Below are positions 58,068-64,000 of a DNA stretch of 64,000 bases, in pieces. Position 1 is the first letter of the stretch; the number at the start of each line of letters is the position of its first letter. Source of the DNA: JAKEFM01 sp035695825 (GTDB lineage Bacteria; Planctomycetota; UBA1135; JAKEFM01); the NCBI GenBank assembly GCA_035695825.1, contig DASRRH010000003.1, forward strand, positions 62,001 through 126,000. The letters are read 5' to 3'. The translations under genes were made by a program, and so were the position numbers. The notes under the pieces are model-generated. The model was not told the origin of the DNA and did no database searches. It saw only the letters and a list, made by a program, of their open reading frames with translations.

Positions 58068-59497
58068 GGCTTCGCGGGCTCCGCGACGGGGGAGGGGGCG
58101 CGCTCGCGGCAGGCGCGGAGCGGGAGCACCTTCCCCGGGTTGAAGACGGCGTCGGGATCGAACGCGCGCCGGACCCGCTCCATCGCGGCGAGGTCGGCCT
58201 CCGTGAACAGGAGGTCCATGAAATCGCGCTTCTCGAGTCCGATCCCGTGCTCGCCGGAGAGCGTCCCCCCCGCCTCGACGCACACGCGGAGCATCTCCTT
58301 TCCCGCCTCGAGGACGCGCCGGACCTCGTCCGCGTCGCGCCCGTCGTAGGAGAGGTTGGGGTGAAGGTTGCCGTCTCCCGCGTGGAAGACGTTCGCGAGC
58401 CGCAGGCGCCGTTCGTCGGCGATCGCGCAGATCTTCGCCAGGACCTCGGCGATCCTCGAGCGCGGGATCACGGCGTCCTGCACGTAGAGGTCGGGGGCGA
58501 TCCTCCCCATCGCCCCGAAGGCGCTCTTCCTCCCCTTCCAGAGCTTCGCGCGCTCCTCCTCCTCGACCGCCTCGCTCGCGACGATCGCGCCGCGCTTGCG
58601 CGCGATCTCGCGCACCTGCGCGGCCTGCACCTCGACCTCCTCCCGCGAGCCGTCGAGCTCGACCAGGAGGACGGCGGCGGCCTCCTTCGGGTAGCCCGCC
58701 GCGTAGACGGAAGCCTCGATCGCGGCGATCGTGCGGTCGTCGAGCATCTCGAGCGCGGCCGCCTCGACTCCGGCGGCGACGATCTCGGAGACGACGCGGC
58801 AGCCGTCGAGGAGGGAGCGGAAGGAGAAGAGGAGAGTCTGGACGAACGCCGGGATCGGAGTGAGCCGGAGCCACGCCTCCGTCGCGATCCCGAAGGTCCC
58901 CTCCGAGCCGACGAAGACCCCGGCGAGGTCGTAGCCCGGGCTGTCCGCGTTCGGTCCGCCGAGGCGGACGACGGAGCCGTCGTGGAGGACGACCGCGAGC
59001 CCGAGGACGTGGCGGACCGTCTGGCCGTACTTGAACCCGTGCGGTCCCCCCGCGTTCTCGCCGACGTTTCCCCCGATCGTGCTCGCGAACTGGCTCGAGG
59101 GGTCGGGCGCGTAGAAGAGCCCCCGCGCGCGAACGGCGGCCGAGAGGTCGGCGTTGACGAGCCCCGTCTCGACCCGGGCGTAGCGGTCCTCGGCGTTCAC
59201 TTCGAGGATGCGGTTCATCCGCGCGAGCTCGACGACGACCCCTCCCGGCGCCGGCGTCGCCCCGCCCGAGAGCCCCGTCCCCGCGCCGCGCGGGACGATC
59301 GGGACCCCGCGCGCCGCGCAGAAGCGCACGACCCCCGCGACCTGCTCGGTCGAGCGCGGGAGGACGACCGCCTCGGGGATCGCCCGGAAGAGGGCGAGCC
59401 CGTCGCACTCGTAGACGATCAGGTCCTCGGGCTCGACGAGGACCCCGTCGGGGCCGAACATCCGGAGGAGGTCGCGGACGAGCGGGGAGGCGGCCAT
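58064..59497 (-). CDS. glcD: Glycolate oxidase subunit D
   Basis: 477 residues, FAD-linked oxidase: PRGAGTGLSGGATP, SSQFASTIGGNVGENAGGPHGFKYG, VGSEGTFGIATEAWLRL, the active-site HAGDGNLHPN, and the ending GGTLSGEHGIGLEKR...RRAFDPDAVFNPGKVLP. It oxidises glycolate (or D-lactate-like 2-hydroxyacids) to glyoxylate. I start at ATG 59497: the TACCAT box at 59513-59508 leaves only a few transcribed bases before it, while a second ATG at 59509 overlaps the box. The operon is glcD-glcE-glcF plus an amidohydrolase. No malate synthase or glyoxylate carboligase lies nearby. Confidence 0.92.
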   Translation of the reverse strand: MAASPLVRDLLRMFGPDGVLVEPEDLIVYECDGLALFRAIPEAVVLPRSTEQVAGVVRFCAARGVPIVPRGAGTGLSGGATPAPGGVVVELARMNRILEVNAEDRYARVETGLVNADLSAAVRARGLFYAPDPSSQFASTIGGNVGENAGGPHGFKYGQTVRHVLGLAVVLHDGSVVRLGGPNADSPGYDLAGVFVGSEGTFGIATEAWLRLTPIPAFVQTLLFSFRSLLDGCRVVSEIVAAGVEAAALEMLDDRTIAAIEASVYAAGYPKEAAAVLLVELDGSREEVEVQAAQVREIARKRGAIVASEAVEEEERAKLWKGRKSAFGAMGRIAPDLYVQDAVIPRSRIAEVLAKICAIADERRLRLANVFHAGDGNLHPNLSYDGRDADEVRRVLEAGKEMLRVCVEAGGTLSGEHGIGLEKRDFMDLLFTEADLAAMERVRRAFDPDAVFNPGKVLPLRACRERAPSPVAEPAKP

Positions 59498-59507
59498 GGG
59501 GGGCGAC

Positions 59508-59513
59508 ATGGTA
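59508..59513 (-). promoter_or_regulatory. Putative -10 element of the glc operon (TACCAT)
   Basis: TACCAT on the minus strand, with the glcD ATG 11 bases downstream. Same hexamer as upstream of the GH57 gene. It implies a leader of only about four bases. Confidence 0.4.
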
Positions 59514-59576
59514 GCGGGACCGGCGGGGAGCGCGGATGGGATCGCCGGACGCGGCGTGGTATCCGTGGGGGCGCCG

Positions 59577-60272
59577 ATGAGCGCCGCGCGCCCCCGGGTC
59601 CTCCTCCTCGACAACTACGACTCCTTCGTGTTCAACGCCGCCCATGCTCTCGCTGCTCTCGGGGCGAAGGTGGTGGTCGTGCGGAGCGACGCGATCCCGG
59701 TCGTTCGCGCGGAGAAGGGGGGCTACACCCACCTCGTGATCTCCCCGGGACCGGGGACCCCCGACGAGGCGGGCCGCTCGATCGAGTTCGTCCGTTCGTT
59801 CGCGGGGCGGATTCCGATCCTCGGCATCTGCCTCGGACACCAGGCGATCGGGCGGGCGTTCGGAGGAACGGTCGGTCGCGGCCCCCGCCCCTTCCACGGG
59901 AAGGCCTCGCCGATCCACCACGACGGGCGCGGCGTTCTCCGGGGGCTCCCGGACCCCTTCGAGGCCGGGCGCTACCACTCCCTCGTCGTCTTCGAGGAAG
60001 GGCTCCCCCCCGAGCTCCTCGTGACCGCGCGGACTTCCGAGGGGGTCGTGATGGGGATCCGCCACCGGGAGCATCCGGTGGAGGGAGTCCAGTTCCACCC
60101 GGAGTCGATCCTCACGCCGCTGGGGGGAAACCTCTTTCGCAACTTCCTCACGCAGGAGGGAGGCTTGCTCCGCCGGGCGACCTCAGGCGACTCCGTCGGC
60201 CGGGGGGGGGATTCGGAGACCTACCGCGCCACCGGCCGACGGTCACCTACACACGATTCCGAGGCTTGGTGA
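59577..60272 (+). CDS. trpG: Glutamine amidotransferase, anthranilate/aminodeoxychorismate synthase component II, altered C-terminus
   Basis: 231 residues of class-I glutamine amidotransferase: DNYDSFVFN at the N-terminus, VISPGPGTPDEAG, nucleophile Cys in GICLGHQAIG, and His/Glu in GVQFHPESI. It supplies ammonia from glutamine to chorismate enzymes (TrpE or PabB); which one cannot be told, and neither gene is present. The family normally ends soon after RNFL. Here about 30 extra residues (after NFLTQEGG) run through a GC-rich inverted repeat (60193-60242) into a transposase remnant, so the natural 3' end was probably lost or rearranged when the insertion sequence arrived. The core catalytic residues are intact. 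Confidence 0.82.
   Translation: MSAARPRVLLLDNYDSFVFNAAHALAALGAKVVVVRSDAIPVVRAEKGGYTHLVISPGPGTPDEAGRSIEFVRSFAGRIPILGICLGHQAIGRAFGGTVGRGPRPFHGKASPIHHDGRGVLRGLPDPFEAGRYHSLVVFEEGLPPELLVTARTSEGVVMGIRHREHPVEGVQFHPESILTPLGGNLFRNFLTQEGGLLRRATSGDSVGRGGDSETYRATGRRSPTHDSEAW
60193..60242. repeat. 11-bp inverted repeat at the trpG/insertion junction
   Basis: CCGTCGGCCGG (60193-60203) and CCGGCCGACGG (60232-60242) are exact complements with a 28-base loop. The structure sits at the change from host-like to lower-GC sequence and may be a former terminator of trpG. Confidence 0.45.
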
Positions 60273-60371
60273 TCCGGTGCGAGCGCAAGGCGGCGAACTA
60301 CTGCGCAATGGTGGAGCTGGCGTGCGGGCTCATCGCTTTCCAGCAGGCGGCATAGGTTTTGGGATGGGCTC
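60240..60371 (+). mobile_element. 3' remnant of an IS5-family (IS427-like) element
   Basis: The frame ending at TAG 60353-60355 reads TRFRGLVIRCERKAANYCAM then VELACGLIAFQQAA. This matches the usual C-terminus of IS5/IS427 transposases (R-F-R-x-L-x-I-R-W-E-K-K-x-x-N-Y-L-A-x-x-x-L-A-C). Directly after the stop, GTTTTGGGATGGGCTC (60356-60371) looks like the right terminal inverted repeat of this group, followed by TTA, a possible target-site base set. Only about 35 C-terminal codons remain; the rest and the left end are missing. Confidence 0.7.
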
Positions 60372-60392
60372 TTAGGCTTGGACTGAGGTGGA

Positions 60393-60539
60393 ATGACGCC
60401 TCGTGAACGTGAGTCAGCCTCTCGAGTGCGGGCGCAACTGAGGGAACTTGTGCAACGAGGCTACCGTGAGCTCCACTACACTCGCGTTGAAGCCGGCGTC
60501 GGCGTGTGTTTGACGAATTGGGGCGGCAGTACAGATTGA
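60393..60539 (+). CDS. Small ORF, 48 codons, unknown
   Basis: Starts ATG with GAGG six bases upstream and encodes a charged peptide (MTPRERESASRVRAQLRELV then QRGYRELHYTRVEAGVGVCL). The first 25 residues would form an amphipathic helix. It begins 21 bases after the IS terminal repeat. It may be an intact small protein or the 5' part of a gene broken soon after. No family recognised. Confidence 0.4.
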   Translation: MTPRERESASRVRAQLRELVQRGYRELHYTRVEAGVGVCLTNWGGSTD

Positions 60540-60690
60540 ATGCATCCTCGACCACTCGTTCGCGCGGTCCGCATGGACCGATGGTGGAGGGCGACGGGAA
60601 GGCAACCTGGAACCGCGGATCACAGAAGCCTAGGGTGCACGGTCGCCTGCGAGCCTGCGTCGGCTCGATTGTTACAGCCATCATATTGGC
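60540..60690. other. Short low-GC region upstream of the CPBP gene
   Basis: No convincing gene. An AT-rich stretch at 60669-60687 (TTGTTACAGCCATCATATTG) could hold a promoter. If so, transcription would start near the annotated ATG, and the real CPBP start could be the GTG at 60739. Confidence 0.35.
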
Positions 60691-61560
60691 ATGAGCGTGT
60701 GTTTCGAGAGAACGCCCGATTCTACTCTTCGGCGAGAGGTGCGGGTTAGATCCATCGTCTTGTTCGTCGTGCTCGTCTACGGGATCGTGTGGCTCGTAGA
60801 GCTCGTGCTTGGCCGGTCGGGAAATCGCGTCGCTTTCCCAATTCTCGTGCTGCTCTACGTCATACATGCCTATAGCCCCCTGATCGCGGCCGTTACGATC
60901 GGTTGGGCACGCGGTGAACGCGAGGTTAGACATCCTTCCCAACCTTGTCGCACTGTTGTCTTCTTCTCTCTTGTCGCTTGGCTCATCGCCGTCGTCGTGA
61001 ATCTCGCGGGCGTTCTTTCCGACATTGCCCTGATGGGTGCTCGATATGAGAGCGCCGACGCAAGTGGAGTGGTGCGGGACACGCTGCGGGGCATGATAAG
61101 AGGGCCAACTCTTATGGCCGTCGTGACCTTCGGGGAGGAATGGGGGTGGCGCGCATTTCTCTATGAGCGCGTGCGACCTTTTGGGTTCTGGCGTGGATCA
61201 CTTCTTACGGGCGCCGTGTGGGGCCTGTGGCACGCCCCAGGCCTGCTCCGGCTCGAGACCCCGATCAGCTCGGAGTCGATGCGTCCTTTCATAATGCTGA
61301 CCGCGGCGACAATACTCGCGTCGCCGCTCTTCTCTCTCCTATACGAGAGAAGCAGATCAGTCGTACCCTGTGCTGTTCTTCACGGTACGATCAACTCGAC
61401 CGCTGTGCTGGGCGGATTCGCCAAGGCAGGAAGTCATGACGAGAGCATCTTGCGGAGCCCGGGAGGTCTCGTTGTCCTTGTCGTGTGCTGTGCAGTTGTG
61501 TACATGATCTGGCGGAGGGGCCAGGGGATGGCAAAGTGCCGTGGTGGAGAGGGCAAGTAG
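60691..61560 (+). CDS. CPBP-family intramembrane metalloprotease
   Basis: Up to 289 residues with about seven membrane segments. The three family motifs are present: EExxxR as GEEWGWRAFLYERV (about 148), an F/W-x-x-x-H as WGLWHAP, and VPCAVLHGTINS. Members process prenylated or bacteriocin-type peptides, or act in self-immunity and membrane stress. Codon use is richer in A/T third positions than its neighbours, indicating transfer. A GTG at 60739 (giving VRVRSIVLF) is an alternative start. A 48-codon ORF starts three bases after its stop and probably shares the transcript. Confidence 0.85.
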   Translation: MSVCFERTPDSTLRREVRVRSIVLFVVLVYGIVWLVELVLGRSGNRVAFPILVLLYVIHAYSPLIAAVTIGWARGEREVRHPSQPCRTVVFFSLVAWLIAVVVNLAGVLSDIALMGARYESADASGVVRDTLRGMIRGPTLMAVVTFGEEWGWRAFLYERVRPFGFWRGSLLTGAVWGLWHAPGLLRLETPISSESMRPFIMLTAATILASPLFSLLYERSRSVVPCAVLHGTINSTAVLGGFAKAGSHDESILRSPGGLVVLVVCCAVVYMIWRRGQGMAKCRGGEGK

Positions 61561-61563
61561 ATA

Positions 61564-61710
61564 GTGACTGTTGCGGAAGTTAGCGCAGAGGCGTTGCGTC
61601 TCATGGGTATGAACGCCCTGACGAGCCCTCGAGACGTCCGAAGCGTCGATGACGCCACCCTGGAGGAGATGCGCCGACTGGCCGTCAAGTGCGTGGTCGC
61701 CGGCGAGTAA
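61564..61710 (+). CDS. Small ORF downstream of the CPBP protease, 48 residues
   Basis: Starts GTG three bases after the protease stop and encodes an acidic helical peptide (VTVAEVSAEALRLMGMNAL, SPRDVRSVDDATLEEMRRLAV) with one Cys near the end. Tight spacing suggests co-translation. Not recognised. It could be a small partner or substrate of the protease, or a truncated regulator. The group II-like intron boundary lies 16 bases after its stop. Confidence 0.5.
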   Translation: MTVAEVSAEALRLMGMNALTSPRDVRSVDDATLEEMRRLAVKCVVAGE

Positions 61711-61725
61711 GCGTTCAGGGGGTTG

Positions 61726-62215
61726 GTGCGTCCAGCGAAGGCTGACGCGTTCAGCGGGAGTCAGTCCTGCCGAGGTAGAAGCCATCTCCTCGTAGCTTGG
61801 ATGGCAGGGAGTAGCGAAAGCGATGACCTGAAGCCCATCGACAAGGCCGCCACAAGGGCGGTGAGCGAGTTTCCGGGCCGCAACGAAAGTGAACGCAGAC
61901 GTAGCCCCGAAATGAACAGGCTTCGGAGGCCGAGACGCTCGATTATCGGCGAAGGCAGAACGGACCGTCCGAAGATGGCTGAAAGGGCGGGACGCTCCGG
62001 CGGGGTAGCAGCGGCGGCACGGGAACAAGGACGCGTCGAGCAACTGGAGAGCCCCTCCTCGTCCCGGCGAGAAACCGCCGGAGCAAGGTAGGCCGTATAA
62101 CCGGCGAACCCGGGAAGTCGGCCGAAGGCGAGAGGGGCAAGGACGGGCCCATGCTAGCGATGAAGCGGGGTAACGCCCGTGGAGCCAAGAGACGACCGAT
62201 CGACGCGACCGTCTT
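61726..62215 (+). mobile_element. Probable 5' fragment of a group II intron
   Basis: The sequence starts GTGCG, the group II 5' consensus, and then runs through a dense series of short helices typical of intron domain I (for example around 61740-61800, with AGGGAGTAGCGAAAGCGATG and ACCTGAAGCCCATCGACAAG). It continues to GAAGATGGCTGAAAGG and AAGCGGGGTAACGCCCGTGG near 62170, phrases I associate with the leader of intron-encoded maturase ORFs. No reverse-transcriptase domain, no domain V hairpin and no 3' boundary follow. Host-type GC-rich sequence resumes by about 62230, so the element is truncated. The open frames across it are artefacts of the ribozyme. Confidence 0.55.
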
Positions 62216-62230
62216 GGGGTGTCGGTCGTC
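62191..62230. repeat. 9-bp inverted repeat at the intron-fragment/host junction
   Basis: GACGACCGA (62191-62199) and TCGGTCGTC (62222-62230) are exact complements with a 22-base loop. It marks the approximate point where lower-GC sequence returns to host composition, and could have served as a transcription end for the GH57 gene. Confidence 0.35.
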
Positions 62231-62328
62231 CAACGAGATTCCGATCGAGGCGGCGGACGGCCCCATCGTAGACCCCGGGCCTTCGGCCGATCTCTCGAGG
62301 GGAGAGTCCCGCGGACTGGGGGACCGAT

Positions 62329-64000
62329 TCAGGCGTGCGAGGGGGCCGCGGCCGGCGCGGGCGCCGCGAGGGCCTCGCCGAGCGGAGGCGGGAGCGAGGA
62401 GGCGGACGCAAGCGGGAGGTCGCGGGGGTTGTCTCCCGGTCGAGCGAGGGAGGCACGCGTCGCGCCGTGACGCCCCTCGTCGAACGGGACGGCCCCTGCG
62501 AGCCGCCCTCCCTCGCGAGGCTCGATCCCCGCCGCGGTCCACTCGGAGGTCTCGAGCGTCCGGACGTCCTCTATCTGAACGCGGAGGAGGACGCGCCCCT
62601 CCGCGGGAGTTTCCCGTTCGAGGACGCGTGCGCGAAAGTCCGGGTGGGGGTCGTCGGCGGGGGAGGACCGCGCGAGCGCCGCCGCCGCGGCGTACGTCGC
62701 GACGTGCGAGGCGCCCGCGGCCCCGGGGAGGACGCGGGAGCGGAGGAGGGAGAGCCCGTCCTCCCCCGCATGCGCGCGCGCGCGGGAGAGCGTCTCCTCG
62801 AAGGCACGGGCCGCCTCGCCGGGGAGTCCGAGGCCCCGCGCGATCTCGAGGGCGCGCGCGGCGTGGCGGAGGACCTGGACCGGCTCGATCCCGGCGAGGT
62901 CGTCGAAGAACCACGCGCAGGAGGTCTTCGAGAGCCGCGCCTGGCGCTCCATCTCGAGGAGGAGGAGGGTCCGGCTGAGGACCCTCTCGTCGGGAGGGAC
63001 GCGCGCGTTCGCGGCGAAGTAGGCCGAGGCGGTCTCCCGGTCGGGAAAGGGGAGGTCCGCCTCGGCGAGCGCCTCCCACGGATCGCGGAGGAGCTCCGCC
63101 CCCTCTCGCTCGAAGAGCGCGTCGAGGGCGCGCTTCGCCCCGTCGATCGCCTCGCGCAGGGGCGCGCGCCACTCGGTCGGAGCGCCGGGGACGACCGAGC
63201 AGCCGCAGGCGCGCTCCCAGCGGCCGACGCCGTGGGCGCAGGACCAGGAAGAGGGCTCCCGGAGGTGGATCTCTCCGAGGGGCCGGACCTCGGCGAGGAC
63301 GGAGGCGTAGTTCCCGACCGCGAAGCGCGCCTTCCGCACGGCGCGGAGGGCGGCGAGGAGCCCCTCGACCCCCCCCTTCGCGTGATGGCCGTAGGTCTCC
63401 CCGTCGGTCGCAAGATGGACGATCGGTCCGCGCGCGTCGTGCAGCGCGGCGAGGAGGGCTCCGGCGAAGCGCTCCGCGGAAGTCGCGAGCCCGCCGAAGG
63501 CGAGGGCGGCCGCGAGCTCGCCGTCGTAGACGAACGCGGCGATCTCCCGGCCCGCGCCAAGGCTCACCCGGTACGGGACGGTGGGGTCGACCTCGCCCGT
63601 CGTGCGCCAGGGGCCTCCCAGGCGCTCGCGCACCGCCGCCACCTGCGACGGGGAGAGGACGACGAAGGAGATCCCCTCCTCGGCGAGCGCGGCGAGGGTG
63701 CCGGCGTCGACGGCGCACTCGGGGAGCCAGAACCCCTCGGGCCGCCGCAGGAACCGCCGCTCGAACTCCCGGACGCCGGATCGGACCTCGATCCGCTTCT
63801 CGCGCGAGGTGAGGAGGGGGAGGATCGCGTGGACGGGGGGGTGGGCGAGGGCGTTGCCGAAGCCAAGGCGCTGGCGGCTCAACCGGTCCCCTTCGAGGGC
63901 GGCCGCGTAGACCCGCGGGGCCCGTCGCTCGAGGTCGCGGAGCCACGTCGGACCGGCGTCGAAGGAGACGCGCGAGAAGAGCCCCGCCGACGCGAAGGGG
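62329..64000 (-). CDS. Glycoside hydrolase family 57 protein with DUF3536 (5' end outside window)
   Basis: 557 residues are visible and the frame is still open at the window edge (PFASAGLFSRVSFDAGPTWLRDLE). A GH57-type catalytic region is present: ALAHPPVHAILPLLTSREK, GFWLPECAVDAGTLAALAEEGISFVVLSP, then VHLATDGETYGHHAKGG, followed by the DUF3536-type helical C-terminal region (SCAHGVGRWERACGCS, KTSCAWFFDDLAGIE). The WLPE Glu and the DGE Asp correspond to the catalytic pair. It differs from the 41593 gene in domain order and is more like large GH57/DUF3536 proteins of unknown specificity. The Cys-rich GVGRWERACGCS is a family trait. The last ~40 residues are an Ala/Pro-rich tail. Confidence 0.87.
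   Translation of the reverse strand, partial: PFASAGLFSRVSFDAGPTWLRDLERRAPRVYAAALEGDRLSRQRLGFGNALAHPPVHAILPLLTSREKRIEVRSGVREFERRFLRRPEGFWLPECAVDAGTLAALAEEGISFVVLSPSQVAAVRERLGGPWRTTGEVDPTVPYRVSLGAGREIAAFVYDGELAAALAFGGLATSAERFAGALLAALHDARGPIVHLATDGETYGHHAKGGVEGLLAALRAVRKARFAVGNYASVLAEVRPLGEIHLREPSSWSCAHGVGRWERACGCSVVPGAPTEWRAPLREAIDGAKRALDALFEREGAELLRDPWEALAEADLPFPDRETASAYFAANARVPPDERVLSRTLLLLEMERQARLSKTSCAWFFDDLAGIEPVQVLRHAARALEIARGLGLPGEAARAFEETLSRARAHAGEDGLSLLRSRVLPGAAGASHVATYAAAAALARSSPADDPHPDFRARVLERETPAEGRVLLRVQIEDVRTLETSEWTAAGIEPREGGRLAGAVPFDEGRHGATRASLARPGDNPRDLPLASASSLPPPLGEALAAPAPAAAPSHA

Noticed and set aside
60298..60942. 214-codon minus-strand frame across the IS remnant and CPBP start
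   Set aside because: It crosses two unrelated elements and includes the antisense of a recognisable transposase end; no motif and no start signal.
61723..62091. 122-codon plus-strand frame in the intron-like region
   Set aside because: It lies within ribozyme-like helices; composition is typical of translated structural RNA, with no protein motif.
62151..62978. 275-codon plus-strand frame overlapping the GH57 3' end
   Set aside because: Its first ~25 codons come from the intron leader, and the rest is the antisense of the GH57/DUF3536 gene.

Overview
The window is a very GC-rich bacterial chromosome segment whose features point to a Planctomycetota-type organism, possibly from a metagenome. 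This assignment is inferred from four features: a sigma factor next to a Ser/Thr kinase fused to PEGA and formylglycine-enzyme-like domains; many large secreted FG-GAP, TIG and subtilase proteins sharing a similar C-terminal domain; a collagen-like gene family; and a Gram-negative envelope with a porin and lipoproteins. No rRNA, tRNA or CRISPR array was found. Most intergenic gaps are short, and many start codons overlap the preceding stop (ATGA, GTGA, TTGA).

Layout. 1-5.1 kb: the end of a MacB-like permease, an ECF-type sigma factor with its kinase, and a small Cys-containing exported protein. 5.1-10.5 kb: pruA, a zinc-ribbon microprotein, upp, a secreted protein of unknown function and an exported cyclophilin. 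10.5-18.4 kb: three paralogous collagen-like genes and two paralogous TIG-domain genes, two of them behind a duplicated promoter and leader. 18.4-26.4 kb: a NatAB-like exporter, a secreted protein with CarboxypepD_reg-like domains, a B12/radical-SAM protein with a small RHH-like gene, a MuiA-like protein and a TIGR01777 epimerase. 26.4-33 kb: an AddB/AddA-like nuclease-helicase pair. 33-34.7 kb: a porin and c-type cytochrome lipoprotein pair whose promoter carries a perfect Fur-type palindrome. 34.7-43.6 kb: an FG-GAP protein, a subtilase, an MscS channel and a GH57 glucanotransferase.

43.7-53 kb: a TetR regulator and a DUF1326 lipoprotein precede a long acyl-CoA catabolic gene run. The run comprises a PaaA/BoxB-like diiron protein, two enoyl-CoA hydratases, a VOC protein, a zinc alcohol dehydrogenase, a HAD hydrolase, a 3-hydroxyacyl-CoA dehydrogenase, an ICMT-like methyltransferase and an amidohydrolase. 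Its promoter has a perfect 18-bp palindrome at the expected transcription start, a good candidate TetR operator. 53-59.5 kb: a membrane-anchored protein, then on the minus strand glycolate oxidase glcD-glcE-glcF translationally coupled to an amidohydrolase lipoprotein.

59.5-62.3 kb: a trpG/pabA-type amidotransferase runs into a lower-GC island. The island holds the 3' end of an IS5-family transposase with its terminal repeat, two 48-codon ORFs, a CPBP intramembrane protease and what looks like the 5' part of a group II intron. The window ends inside a GH57/DUF3536 gene.

All assignments come from reading motifs by eye; no database search was run.
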